DNA of 64,000 bases from Apricaphanius iberus (taxonomy: Eukaryota > Chordata > Actinopteri > Cyprinodontiformes > Aphaniidae): positions 682,001-746,000 of the forward strand of contig JAPXFQ010001678.1 of the NCBI GenBank assembly GCA_028564705.1. Reading direction: 5' to 3'. The position numbers and the translations under genes are program-made. Numbering within the stretch: the stretch's first letter is position 1; the number at the start of each line of letters is the position of its first letter. The notes under the pieces were generated by a model. The model did no database searches and had not been told where the DNA came from. It saw only the letters and a program-made list of their open reading frames with translations. Positions 33,276 through 48,833 of the stretch are shown piece by piece.

Positions 33276-33476
33276 GTATGCAGGGCAAGCATGTGCATGC
33301 ATCTATACAGTTGTGGGTAATGAGTGGTTACTATTATAAAAAGAAAATTGACTAGTGAAGATTAATTAATTGAATCATTTAGTAATATTGAGACTCATGA
33401 ATTTGATTCTGTAAACTATCATTTTAGTGACTTACCTTTAGAATACAACCATATGACACTTAATTAACATGATCAT

Positions 33477-34373
33477 TTGGACCACAGAGGTAATGATTTT
33501 TGGAGTGACATAGACCCCAATAAACATTTCTTTAACATCAATGCAAATGATTGTAAATATTATACCGATGAACAGTTTAAAGACGTTAAAACTGATGATG
33601 CACTCTCAATAATTCACTTTAATAGTCGGAGTCTATACAAAAATTACGAAAAAATAAAGGACTACTTGAGTCAGTTCAAGGAATTCAGTGTTGTTGCCGT
33701 GTCTGAGACTTGGTTAGAGGATGGGAAAGGTATTGATGTAGAATTGGAGGGATATGAACTATTTATGTTGAACAGAAAAAATAAGAAAGGTGGGGGGGTT
33801 GCTATGTACGTGGACACTGATCTCAGAACTAAGGTGGTTCACAGCAAGTCTATTACCATCGATGGTATTTTGGAATGCTTAACTGTTGAAATTATTACTG
33901 TGGAATCCAAAAAAATAACTGTTAGTTGCCTGTATAGAACACCCGGATCGTGCCTGGATACATTCATTCAGAAATTAGATGGTTTGTTTAGTGATTCTGA
34001 TAAGATGCACATTGTTTGTGGAGATTTTAATATAAACCTATTAAATATAGACAATAGCACTAAAACAACAGACTTTATCACAACAATGTATAGTAATAGT
34101 CTTTTCCCTCTTATCCTTAAACCAACCAGAATAACAGTTGACACGGCTACACTAATAGATAATATATTTACAAATAGAATTGGGAACAAAATTACGGCTG
34201 GATTACTTATAAATGATATCAGCGATCATCTTCCCATTTTTGGAATTTTTCATGGAATTTTGTGTAAAGCTAAAATATCTGAAACATTTAGTCATAAGTT
34301 AGTGAGACAAAGATCGCCAGAAGCTATTGCTGGCCTTAAATGGGATCTTTTGGCCCAGACCATGCCTCTTTAG
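33477..34373 (+). pseudogene. LINE endonuclease domain
   Basis: A 298-codon open frame with LSIIHFNSRSLYKNYEKIKD, FSVVAVSETWL (catalytic Glu), GGGVAMYVDTDL, VSCLYRTPGS, MHIVCGDFNINLL (catalytic Asp and Asn) and INDISDHLPIFGIF (SDH). All endonuclease blocks are intact. The frame shifts at about 34373 before the linker (KPWFTNGIVKACIKKNLLYK at 34480). Confidence 0.88.
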
Positions 34374-34966
34374 ACCCTGACATGGCTTATAATACCTTTC
34401 TGTCAATTTTCACAAGACTGTATGACAAGCATTGTCCTCTTAAAATGTGCAATGTCAACCATCAAGCAGTAGCCGATAAGCCATGGTTTACAAATGGCAT
34501 TGTCAAAGCATGTATAAAGAAAAATCTTCTGTATAAATTATACATAAATAATTCGATCTAATAAGAGGAACTATTACCATAAATTATTGGAACAACACAG
34601 AAATGATACTCAAGGGACTTGGAAAATACTTGGAAAATACTAACTAATAATTTAGAAGGGCAAGAAAACTTTTAATCTGCCCCATTTTTTTGTCAATGAA
34701 AACAAAATCATAGAAAATAAGAAGGAAATTGCAAATACCCTAAATATCTTTTTCACTAATGTTGGACCTACATTAGTAAACAAAATCTTAGCACCTAAAG
34801 ACACAAAGATTGAATTGTAATAGTTCAAAACAAAGTCTAAACTCATTTTTCATAAGAGAGGTTGAGGTAAATGAAATAATGAGTATTGTAAAAAAAAAAG
34901 AAGAATAAAAGGCCAACAGATTGTTTTAACATTGATATGATGATGGTAAAATAAATTTTTCATTAT

Positions 34967-35690
34967 GTGGTACAACCATCTACGTTCATTTGCAATCAGT
35001 CCTTTCATACTGGCACCTTCCCAAGAGAAATTAAAACTGCAAAAGTAGTTCAAATATATAAAAATGGAAATAAACATATATTCAACAACTACAGACCTAT
35101 CTCGCTTCTGCCGCAATTCTCCAAGATTTTGGAAAAGTTATTTGTAATTCGGCTTGACAATTTTGTTGACGAATACAATTTGTTAAGTGAACATCAATAT
35201 GGATCAAACCGATCGACTACAACTGCAATCATGGCTCTTGTGGAAGACCTGGCTACAGCAATTGAATATAGTGAATATGCAGTGGGTGTTTTTATCGATC
35301 TGAGCAAGGCCTTTGACACCATAGACCATACAAGGCTTTTAAAAAAAGATTGAAATGTTTGGTGTCAGTGGTCCTGCATATACCTGGCTAGAAAGTTATC
35401 TTAGCAACAGATACCAATATGTACATATGCACAATGTCGACTCTGAACAAAAACTTATCACACATGGAGCTCCACAAGGCTCTATTTTGGCTCCGAAATT
35501 GTTTATAATGTACATTAATGATGTATGTGAAGTTTTGAAAAACGTAAAATGTTTATTATATGCGGATGATACTACCCTGTACTGCTCTGGAAAGGATCCG
35601 CAACAACTCCTTTCTACAGTAGAAGACGAGCTCACATTTCTAAAAAAAATGGTTTGATCTAAACAAACTTTCAATGAATCTGAGTAAAAC
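34967..35690 (+). pseudogene. LINE reverse transcriptase, frameshifted
   Basis: Blocks: FPREIKTAKVVQIYKNGNKH, NYRPISLLPQFSKILEKLFV, QYGSNRSTTTAIMALVEDL, VGVFIDLSKAFDTIDHTRLL, then a frameshift at the aaaaaaa run near 35345, YTWLESYLSNRYQYVHM, HGAPQGSILAPKLFIMYIND and CLLYADDTTLYCSG (YADD intact). A second A-run frameshift at 35645 ends it. The linker between endonuclease and RT has a deletion. Confidence 0.88.
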
Positions 35691-35869
35691 AAAATAAATT
35701 ATTTTTGGAAATAGGAAAGTTAATGATCACTTGATACACATAATATATTTAGTTTTGGGTCCTACAATAATAATTGTCCTCTACATTCTTCAAACTACTG
35801 TTAAGTTTATGGCTCTTGTCCCTAGCAATTTTGAAAACAAACTAACGCCCTTATTTACGCAACATAAAC

Positions 35870-36010
35870 TGTCTGGTGCGCATCAGTTACTAACTGTTGC
35901 GCACCAAAAATTATCTTGTATGCACGAGATAGTAACTGGTGAGTATAAGAAAGTATCTTGTGCGCATGAGTTAGTAACTGGTGCGCACCACAAAGAGTCT
36001 TGTGCGAATT
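35870..36010. repeat. Degenerate ~43-bp tandem repeat
   Basis: About three copies of a unit containing tcttgtgcgcatgagttagt and aactggtgcgcacca. The repeat abuts the L2 fragment to the right. Confidence 0.6.
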
Positions 36011-36019
36011 AGAAACCAA

Positions 36020-36620
36020 TTGGTTTTTTTTTGGTTAGATATCAAAGCGGTTGTTCATTGCTAGGAAGGTATTTAATTGTTGGAACACAACGTTTTCAAT
36101 AATTTTACTGATTAATGTGAGATTACAGATTTGTCTGTAGTTTTGCTTCAACTTGCTGTCTAGGTTCTTCTTTAGTATTGGTTTGATAACTGCTGTTTTT
36201 AAGTCTTTGGGGAAAACACCTGATAGGAGGGATCCATTAACTATTTTAATCAGATGGCTGGGAGGACCTTTTTTAGAAAATTTGTTGGTAAGATATCTAA
36301 GCAGCAGGTGGCAGAGCTTAGTTTGTCAATAATTTCATCAAAGCTTGTTTGATTTATTGTTTGGAAGTGGGTCATTTTTTCTGCATGGGTGTGAATTGGG
36401 CTCAATGTTGGTATTGGGGTTGGAACTGATGTAATGATTGATCTGCTGATGTTCAAGATCTTTTCAGTAAAGAAGCTGGCAAAATCATTACAGGCCCTGG
36501 TGGAGTTTAGTTCAGGGGGTACTGTTACTGGAGGAGTAGTTAGTCTCTCCACTGTAGCAAATAATGTTCTGGCATTATTCTTGTTTCTGTGAATAATCTC
36601 AGAAAAGAATGATAGCTACC
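36020..36620 (-). mobile_element. L2 linker/RT fragment, minus strand
   Basis: Minus-strand frame MERLTTPPVTVPPELNSTRA, FFTEKILNISRSI and FQTINQTSFDEIIDKL, followed by KDLKTAVIKPILKK and SKIIENVVFQQLN-like RT start. It is homologous to 5950-6520 of the plus L2 but a separate, doubly truncated copy. Confidence 0.8.
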
Positions 36621-38794
<2,174 letters not shown>

Positions 38795-38901
38795 TAAGTG
38801 ACTTCTGCTTGTAAATATGCAATAACTATAAGTGATCAGAATTATCTTTAATTACATGTTTCGAAAAAGTATCATATTTTAACATTTTATCTCTGCATAT
38901 A

Positions 38902-39523
38902 CAGGGTGCCTATAAAGAGTCTTTAAAATTGAAAAAAATGTATAGAGACTGTTGATATCTTCAAAGGCCTATCCATTTTTTTATTGTAATCAGGGATTGT
39001 TGGAGTTTGTAATCACATTGAAATTGTGTGTTTCAGGTATCCTGTTGGTGAAGGACATGCTGTTAAATGAAACCTTAAAAAACAACTGCGCCTCTAGAGG
39101 AAGCTCAATGTCTATCATGGTTTACTGAGACAAAATTGGATCGGCAGACTGGGACAGTGTTGGATAAAGCGAGGAGTGAGTCAACAAGAACATCTGAGGA
39201 AAACATTGATCATGCAAGAAAACCCCTTGCTGGTTCTCCCACAAAATCCATGCTGCCAGACAGCACTACCATGTTCAAACACAGTCTAGGTTTTTTACAG
39301 ATGTTTGTGGGTGCTCACTCCTCCCTTCATCCAACACTGCCCCTGTCTCCATATATTTCATTTAACAGTACCTCTTACACCAACAGGATACCTGAAATAC
39401 ACGATTTCAGTGTTATTTCAAATTTTGACAAGCACTGATTACAATAAAATTAATCTGATGAATCTAATCATCCACCTTTGTAATACTTTTTTTAATTGTA
39501 AAGATACTTTTTTTAGCACCCTG
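38902..39523 (+). mobile_element. mariner-like element, internally deleted
   Basis: Ends cagggtgcc and ggcaccctg-like (gcaccctg at 39516-39523), flanked by TA. Inside, about 39118-39265, the plus strand reads TETKLDRQTGTVLDKARSES and RTSEENIDHARKPLAGSPTK, which resembles the N-terminal HTH region (ETKSVV...RTSEENVDRVREAFVRSP type) of a Tc1/mariner-superfamily transposase. The catalytic part is missing. Confidence 0.7.
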
Positions 39524-39525
39524 TA

Positions 39526-39987
39526 TTTTAAAATAAATGTTGCTTGTTTGCTGCAGAGGTTCACAGACCTTTTACACCTTTACCCCAAGCCTTCAAAATT
39601 CAGAAGTGTAAGAATTCCTGAGAGGCCTCCAAAAGGAAGTTAAGGTTTTTTAAGCTCCCTTCATACCTTCACAAATACCTTTCTCTTTTTACAAGAGAGA
39701 AAATGGGAAGAATGGGCACACTTTTTGTTACACTCGTTTTGCTACTATTTGAAACCTTTAGGCTGGATTCTCAGAAATGTTAGTGTTTGATCCCTCACAC
39801 CTTTACACCAACAAAAGTGACCTACCAAATGGGTGTAAATTACTTTCCCAAGAGAAAAAGAAGAAAAGAATTTCACCTCCATTTTCCTGGATTGTTTTTG
39901 AATGTCCCTTGAATGAATCCTAAATTGTCACCTCAGGGTTTTGAGTCGGTACATTGTTAAAGAAAACAATATATAATACTGCTTTGT
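39526..39987. other. klc1 intron, nothing recognised
   Basis: No element ends or coding similarity recognised in this stretch. Confidence 0.5.
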
Positions 39988-39995
39988 GTATTTAT

Positions 39996-42870
39996 TAGGG
40001 CCCAACCGATATGGATTTTTGGGGTCCGATACCAATATAAACCAGTAGCGAAGGCCGATAGCCGATATAAAGGCCGATAAATTCCCCTCCGGAAAAAACA
40101 AAAAAAGTTACTTTGTAAATGTATCAAAAGATAAATAATCAGTATAGTGTTAATTTTTCCTGTGTATCTTTGTTTTTATTTTTTACTCAATTAGGCTTGA
40201 AAAGTTGCAATTATTGACTACTACTTAATGTTTAAATGTCACTTTACTTTCTTACTATGAAGTTGCAAAAGATAATCAATAATTTAAATTAAATTAATTA
40301 AATAAACTAATCAATTAGGCTACTAAATTAAGACCACTGAATACACACAGCAACGATGCGATGTGGAACAACCAATGTTGCTACTGAGGGCAATGTTCAA
40401 TTATTAGGTGCAAATGGACATCCAAGAACAAAATTTCTAGCTTTGAAAAAAAAAAAACATGTTGAGATCTCTTAATAAGACGAAATAGAGAAAATATAGC
40501 TTTTGCTTGGGTTTCCTTTAGTACCTTGTAAAATAAGTAGGGCATATATTTAGAGCCTTGCTCGAAAAGCCCCATTAAACAGAAATGTAAGCTTTATGGT
40601 ATTATTTTTTGTTGTTTTGGTAGAAGTTGTACGTTCTTGAACTCACCATACATTTCCATCATTGCTGCACCAGGTGTGCATGCAGCTTATTGCAGACAAG
40701 CTCTGCGACAACGAACAAACCGAGTGTTTTATCTGCAGGGAATACCAGCGACGTATAAAGTAGCTATGAGTGGTCAGAAATGTCGCTGTATTTGTTGTGC
40801 TAGGGGCTTTTTATATAAAAAGGTCAATTCAATTCAGTTTATTTATATAGCGCCATTACATAACAGATGTCATCTCAAGGCACTTTACAAGAAGAGTTAT
40901 TACAATACAATGTTTATTTTAGCAATTAGAGAACCACAGAAGATTGCGTCGTGACTTCTCAGCAATCTCTCACACTGAGCAAGGAAAAACTCCCTTTTAA
41001 CAGGAAGAAACCTCCAGCAGAACCAGGTTCAGCATAAGCGGTCATCTGCCGAGACCGTCTGGGTTTGGAGAAGGCAGCAGAGACACAGAAAGAGCAACAG
41101 AACTGATGCAGAAGCAGAGGTTGGTAGCAGGACGTGGATAACCTTTCTCCACTGGAATGCCATCTTAGTCAGGGTCGTCAAGCAGGGCAGGTCAGGAGCA
41201 GCTACTGTAGGAAGAGACTAAGAGAAAACAGGTTAGCGCTTGAATTGACAACACATCATGCAGTTGGGGAGAAGTAGGAGAGAAAGTAGGAAATGACTCT
41301 AATAATGTCCTCCAACAGCCTATCCTAAAGCAGCATAGCTACTAACATTAACCTGTCTCCTAGCTACTAGGAGACCTAGCTAAGTCGTCATGGAGGTCGC
41401 TAGAAACAGCGAAAAATTCGCCAAATCTGACAACACTGGGTGGGTGACTTAATGCAGGTGCATGCATAGACCCGACAGAGGGTGCCGAAAGTATTTATTT
41501 AAAACACCATTGTAGGGCTCTCCCCGACTTCTTTTCTTCTCAAGCTTCGCAAACTGTCAAGTTACGGTACTTATAAGACACACAGTAGATTTAAAAATAG
41601 TTACAAACTCGCTATGGGGAGTCTAAGTTTCCTCCCCTTACGGTTGGCCCATGGGTCCCCAAACCGAAAAATAATGAATGGAAGTCAATGGAATAAAAGG
41701 TTTTCTCTGGTCCGCTTTGTCTTACGTTATGAATCAGAAATATGTTGTACTTCGATTTAAATGATGACTAACTATGTACGTTTCGACTGTGTCCAGTGAT
41801 TTGGGATTTATTTGACTGTAAAAATTTGCATTTAAAATGCCTACAAATCAGAAGTCAGAAGTCGCATATATGACGTAATTTTGCTAATGGTAGTTAGCAC
41901 TAGCTATAGCATGTAAAACACTCACCTAGAGCTTCTAGAGCTTCTCCTCCATACGGGCTCTCACTCTACCGACTGCTTTACCCCCGACATAGCTGCTACT
42001 TTCCACATGATCAGATTTAAAGAGGTTTTCTCAGTGTTTAATACCAGTTTCTTCGTCCTGGAGGCTATGGCCATCACTCTCCTTCTTCTTCTGTAGTTGT
42101 AGTCTGCTAAGCGTTTTTACACAAAACCTAAAGTAACTTTTACCTCCGGTCGAAAATCAGCGTTTTCTCTGCCTAAAAATTTGTTCTTAAAATTCACGGA
42201 CATCATATGTTCGATCCATGGTGCATTTCAAACTGGATCAGAAAATAACTTTAATCGCTCCATTGACTCTCATTCTTTTTTTTTTGGCATTTGGGGAAAA
42301 ATGGACCGGAAGTAGAAGGGCTTGACTTAGGCTCCAGGTGATAAATTTTTACTGCTGTCACAAAGACTTCACAAAACCAACACGGATATTTTTTATATAA
42401 TAGGCTGCTTCAGTCTCATTGTTATCTTGCTGCACTGTACTGTATGACTAAATGGAGTCATTAAAGTGTGCACTCTGTAACTAATGGTATGCAGCCAGTA
42501 CAGCCTTTGTTTAATACAGTTAAGGAGTTCCGTGGCCACGAGGCACACCCAAAGCTTATGCAAGATGGAATAGAGGGAAACACATTTGTGTCATTGCTTA
42601 TTTCCCAGTTAAGCTTAATATTGACAACAAATATACTTTGACTTCCTTTGACTCACCTCTGCTGCTCTCTCCACCATGGTCATACTGAGCTGGCAGCTTT
42701 GCCCCCAAGGAAAGGACAAGCAAAATGACCTGAGGAAATCTGGTGCCATCTTCTGAATAAGTTGCGCATAAAAAAAAGAAAAAAAGAAATCGGCCAATTT
42801 TGTACCGATAGCCGATAATGACACTGACCCCCATATCGGCCGATAATATCGGACGGCCGATACATTCCTA
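39996..42870. mobile_element. hAT-like element, 2.9 kb, non-autonomous
   Basis: Left end tagggcccaaccgatatgg and right end ...ggccgatacattccta, with gtatttat (39988-39995) and gtatttaa (42871-42878) as an 8-bp target duplication with one change, as expected of hAT elements. Subterminal cgata-rich repeats occur at both ends (ggccgatagccgatataaag; accgatagccgataatgaca). No transposase is recognisable. It contains an L2 3' UTR insertion. Confidence 0.75.
40826..41390 (-). mobile_element. L2 3' UTR fragment inside the hAT-like element
   Basis: ttcaattcagtttatttatatagcgcc followed by the conserved L2 3' UTR (ctcaaggcactttacaagaa; aactcccttttaacaggaag), closely matching 8611-9240. A heavily 5'-truncated L2 insertion on the minus strand. 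Confidence 0.8.
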
Positions 42871-43019
42871 GTATTTAAGTTTCGAGCCTTTTTTATGCTT
42901 GTTCGACAGTAAGTTTACACCCAAGTACACACTTACTGGAGGATCTTTTTGTGACGTCAATGTCTATGTTTTCTCGCAATGCATCGTGGTAGTGGGTGGC
43001 AGGAAACAGCGTATTTTAC

Positions 43020-43225
43020 CTGTAATTTGATTATTTTGCACATCTGGTGGAGTTAGATGATCCACCCCTGCTGTGTGGTCGACTGTGAAGCCCGCTGGAG
43101 GCCTTATAAAAAGTTTTTTTCAAAAAACGAAAGAGACTGCAGGCAACCTGGAAATTAAACCTAGATGCTCAAAAGAAAGTCTGGATTCCCGCAGAGTTTG
43201 TGAGGCTCATGTTGGTCATGGTAAG
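43020..43225 (+). pseudogene. THAP-like first exon relic
   Basis: ATG at about 43060 opens MIHPCCVVDCEARW; after frame changes, KNERDCRQ and SRRVCEAHVGHG are followed by a gtaagt donor (43220). Cys-rich start plus a final C-x2-H is the THAP C2CH plan of a transposase first exon. It is a different sequence from the THAP exons at 18 kb and 52.8 kb. No partner exons found. Confidence 0.4.
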
Positions 43226-43229
43226 TTTT

Positions 43230-44282
<1,053 letters not shown>

Positions 44283-44407
44283 TAACTGCTTGGTAATACT
44301 CGTCATCTTACTGGATGTTACTGAAAACATTTTTTACCCCCCTGATGGTCTAAGAAACCCCTTTTTGAGGTAAAATGACTTGATTGCGAATGGAAAAAAG
44401 AAACCAG

Positions 44408-45210
44408 ACTCATGTTTTGGAAACCAGGTGCTCAAGTGAGCATAAGAAGTAAATGTAGATTTTTTTTTTATACTCCCCAAAAGTAATGAAGTCTTGGCCA
44501 TGCCTCTGTAGTGAGTTGAAGTATCAGGCGTTAACAAAATTTAACAGGATAGCCTTTTTTCCCCCTTTTTTTTTAGTATTCAGTTAGAATCTTTAGCTTT
44601 TTGTCTGCGTCACGGCCACAGCACAACTGTCAAAATGTCAGTCATAGCCCAGTCTTTTGCCCTAGCATGTCCTACCATGTTCACTGGTAGTCATGCTGTT
44701 TTTTTAAAAGCTGTGATTCAGAGTTGTAAGTACTGTTCTCCTGGCTCGATAACACAATAGGGCATGTTGCGCTTCACCCCGTCTACATAGTGAAAGTAGT
44801 GCTGTTCTGACTCATGTTTTGGGAACAAGGTGCTCAAGTGAGCATAAGGACTAAATGTAGATTATTTTTTTTATACTCCCCAAAAGTAATGGAGTCTGGT
44901 ACATGCCTCTGTAGCGAGTTGAAGTAGCAGGCGTTAACACAATTTAACAGGATAGCCTTTTTTCCCCTTTTTTTAACATTTACTTAGAATCTTTAGCTTT
45001 TTGTCTGCGTCACGGCCACAGCACAACTGTCAAAATGTCAGTCAAAGCCCAGTCTTCTGCCCCAGCATGTCTTACCATGTTCACTGGTAGTCATGCTGTT
45101 TTTTTAGAAGCTGTGATTCAGAGTTGTAAGTACTATTCTCCTGGGTAAATAACACAATAGGGCATGTTGCGCTTCACCCCATCTACATAGTGAAAGTAGC
45201 ACTGTTCAGA
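44408..45210. repeat. 402-bp direct tandem duplication
   Basis: Two adjacent copies, 44408-44809 and 44810-45210, starting actcatgttttggraac and containing aagtgagcataagra, gtctgcgtcacggccacagc and agtcatgctgttttttta. They differ at scattered sites, so the duplication is not new. No open frame of note. Confidence 0.9.
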
Positions 45211-45270
45211 CAGAAACATGCCTTTTTAAAAGGATATTGTATCCCTTTGTAAAAATGTGTCTGTTGCCAT

Positions 45271-45659
45271 TAGGGATGTGTGTTGCCAAGAATCTGGCAA
45301 TACAATATGTATGACAATATAAAGGGGACGATGTGATATATTACGATAATATGAGCAAGACAATATATTGTGATTTTTAAAACTGAATTTAACTTTAGAA
45401 AATCTGTCACAGTATGCTAAACAGTCCAACCTGTTTCCTACATAACACAACCAGTTTTATTATTGGATCTAGTTGATCCACTGGAACGAAGGAGGTGAAA
45501 ACAGCCAATAACCAGCAGTTATACTTTTAATTTTATGGCAAAAATAACTGTCATTATCAATGGTTCAATACAAATTCTTGAAAAAAATATATATATATAC
45601 TTTCCTTTTGACTATCGATACAATATCGTGACATAAAATATTGCGATATATTCAATCTG
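45271..45659. repeat. hAT-like MITE fragment
   Basis: tagggatgtgtgttgccaag followed by repeated caatat and cgata motifs; a common fish hAT-like type. The right end is not clear because L2 sequence starts at about 45660. Confidence 0.45.
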
Positions 45660-47731
45660 ATTGACTTTTATTTATTTAGCGTCGATTCACAGCGGACGTC
45701 ACAAGAAAAGTCATTTCAATTTAGTCATACAAACATTCCAATCGGTTAAAAGTTTCCTATGTAAGGAATCCCAGAAAAATGCATTGAGTCATAGACGTGA
45801 GGTTGTGCCCGGCAGACTCATGCAGACTCCAATCACAGCAATTCCTCAGCAGTCCCTCATACTGAGCAATCATGTAGCAACAGTGGAGAGGAAAAACTCT
45901 CCTTTAACAGGAAGAAACCTCTGGCAAAACCTGGCTCAGTACAAGATGTTATCTGCCACAACCGTCTGGGGGTTTGAGAAGACACACAAAAAGAACAAAA
46001 GAGCTGATGTAAGAGTGCTTTATACATTAAAGTTCTCCTTCACTGGTGTTTTTATAAAATTAAATTTTATTGATTTTATTAAATCACGGCGGCTACATAG
46101 ACCGTAAGATTTAACGAGCGGCGGATTCAGTTGCTGATATTTTAATTCATCGTTCAAACCGTCTGTTATGTTTGAAGATTAGGTTAAAAGTTAAAAAAAC
46201 AACATCTCTGGGTAGATGTGGTCACAGATATTAGCTGTTAGCCGAGCTGGTACATTTAATTGTCATGACAAGTTCTAACACAATACTTGAAAAGTAAAAC
46301 ACTGGATGAAAAGTCAAAAACTACTTACAGCCTGGAAGCTGGTGTTCCATGGTTGTCATGGTACAGATCCTTCTTTTAAGTTCAACCTCGAGGCAAAGCC
46401 AGTACTGTAAGGTCTGTAGCCTCTAGCAGCTGCAAGAGGCTCGACTTTCACTTTGCCAAAAACAACATTCCCGTGGGTGGTCCGAAGCTAGGTAGGCATT
46501 GTGAAATGTGGTTGTTAGGCTTTTTCAAACACAGGCATTTTCTGGTTTCTTTTCTTTATGTAACTGATTCAGGGAGTGTGTATAAAATTTTAATTTCCAG
46601 CATGCTTTTAGAACACAGAGTGACTGATTTGAATCAAATAAAACTCAGTTTTTCAAGATTTTCAGTGAAGGAGAATTTTAAAGAAAATAAAACAAATTAA
46701 CAGCAGGACATGGAAGATGCTCGGTCAGTGGGAGCATCATTGGAACCGATGCTCCCCATCCAGCAGGCGCTGCAGCTGAGCAGGATAGCAGGATAGTGGA
46801 GCTTCTATGGAGAAAAAAACACTGAGAGAAAAAGAGGTTAACAATCACAATAACAGCAGAAAAAATACATCTGAAGAGTAGTAAAAGAGGAAAGTAGAAA
46901 AGTGAAGAAAAATGATCAGTCTGTCCTCCAACAGTCTAAGCCTATAGCAGCATAACTACAAAGATAACTCCGGATAACCTAAGCCATTCTAAATGTAGGC
47001 TTTACCAAAAAGGAAGGTTTTAAGCCTAGTCTTAAAAATAGATAGTGTCTGGCTCACGGACTAAGACTGGGAGTTGGTTCCACAGGAGAGGAGCCAGGTG
47101 ACTAAAAGACCTGCCTCCCATTCTACTTTTAGAAATCCTAGGAACTACAAGTGGACCAGCAGTCTGAGAGCGAAGTCCTCTGTTTGGAGCACATGGAACA
47201 ATCAGATCTCTGATGTACGATGGAGCTTGATTATTAAGGGCTTTCTACGTAAGGAAGAGGATATTAAACTATATTCTAGATTTAACAGGGAGCCAATGGC
47301 GAGAACCTAAAATAGGTCAAATGTGATCTCTCTTTTTAATATTCATCAGAACTCTTGCTGCAGCATTTTGGATCAACTGAAGGATGTTAATAATTTTATC
47401 AATATTCCGGAGTTGGAAGGAAATCTTGGAAACCTGTTTAATATGGAAGCCAAATATCATGTCTTGATAAAAAATTACACTGTGGTTCTTTACACTATTA
47501 CTAGAGGCCAATTAAATGCCATCCAGTAAAGTGATTTGTTTAGCAGTTTCCGTTTTAAAGCTTCTGGTCCAAAGACAACAACTTCTTTCTTGTCTGAATT
47601 AAAAAGCTGAAAATTCAGAATCATCCAGGTTTTTATGTCTTCAAGACATGCCTGTAAACTACCTAGCTAATTCGATTCATCAGGATTTATTGATAAATAT
47701 AGTTGTGTATCATCAGTATAACTGTGGAAAT

Positions 47732-48295
47732 TCATACCATGCTGTCTAATAATTTACCAGTTCGAAGCCTATATATAGTAAAGAGTATCAGTCTAAGCAC
47801 AAAACCCTGTGGTACTCCACAAGTAACCCTTGGGTGTGAAGAAGATTTATCATTAACATGAACAAACAAGAATCTGTCGGACAGATATGATTTAAACCAG
47901 CCTAGTGCGGTTCCCTTCATCCCTGAAACATGTTCAAGCCTTTCTAAGAGAATATTATGATCAGCTGTGTCAAAAGCAGCACTGAGATCCAACAAGACCA
48001 GAACAGTCACAAATCTACTATCTGAGGCCATTAGAATACCATTAGTAACTTTCACCAGAGCTGTTTCAGTGCTGCGATGAGCTCTAAAGCCTAACTGAAA
48101 TTCTTCAAACAGGTTGTTGCTGTTTAGATGCTCAAATACTTGATTAGCAACTATTTTTTCAAAAATTTTAGATAAGAAAGGAAGGTTTGATATAGGTCTG
48201 TAATTAGCAAAGTCATCTTGATCGAGGGAGGGTTTCTTGAGTAAAGGTTTGATTACTGCAACCTTAAATTCCTGTGGTACATATCCATTTGTCAA
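47732..48295 (-). pseudogene. L2 reverse transcriptase (45-50 kb copy)
   Basis: 188 codons: GYVPQEFKVAVIKPLLKKPS, NYRPISNLPFLSKIFEKIVA, HRSTETALVKVTNGI, LLDLSAAFDTADHNILLERL and TCGVPQGFVLRLILF. The YADD block follows in another frame near 47700. Confidence 0.88.
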
Positions 48296-48488
48296 AGATA
48301 GATTCTAAAAATAGGGCCATTAACCAGAGGGAACACTTGCTTAAATAATTTTGTTGATATTGGGTCTAACATACAAGGTGATGGTTTAGATTAAGCTAAT
48401 ATTTGTTATAATTCAGAAAATTCAACTGAATCAAAACGGTACAGACATAAACATTGTTCTACAGATCTCTCCGATACTGCCTCATATA

Positions 48489-48833
48489 CTAAAAGAGAAT
48501 GTTTGGGAGAATGCCAATGATTTTATATTTAATAGAATTTATTTTACTTATGAAGAATCCCAGAGAAAAGGGGAGAATAGTTGGCACAACAGACCCATGA
48601 TTCTGTGTAAGGCTGGCAACTGTGCTAAAAAGAAACCTAGGATTGTTTTTGTTTACCTGTATTAATGACGAGAAATATGCTGTTCTAGCTTGTCGAAGGG
48701 TGTTTCTATACAGATGTAGACTATTTTTCCAGGTTAGATAGGAATCATATAAGTGTGTAGAGGGCCATTTTCCCTCCAGTTTCCTAGTATTCTGCTTTAA
48801 AGTACGCAACTTTGCATTAAACCAGGGATTCAA
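48489..48833 (-). pseudogene. L2 endonuclease-RT linker (45-50 kb copy)
   Basis: NPWFNAKLRTLKQNTRKLEG, LHLYRNTLRQARTAYFSSLI and NNPRFLFSTVASLTQNHGSV. Homologous to 10923-11344. Confidence 0.8.

Larger units (their letters stand above)
31960..35740 (+). mobile_element. Non-LTR LINE with ORF1 and ORF2, decayed
   Basis: Starts near caagatggcgacgccctgtg (typical LINE 5' end) and carries an ORF1 relic, an AT/GT-rich spacer with a long (GT)n tract, endonuclease, RT and the first part of the post-RT domain, ending abruptly at about 35740. It belongs to the CR1/Jockey-like group and differs from the L2 copies in this window. The 5' end looks complete and the 3' end is missing or deleted. Confidence 0.75.

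Noticed and set aside
33026..33355. Cys-Val-rich and His-Thr-rich open frames
   Set aside because: Translation of the (GT)n microsatellite in several frames.
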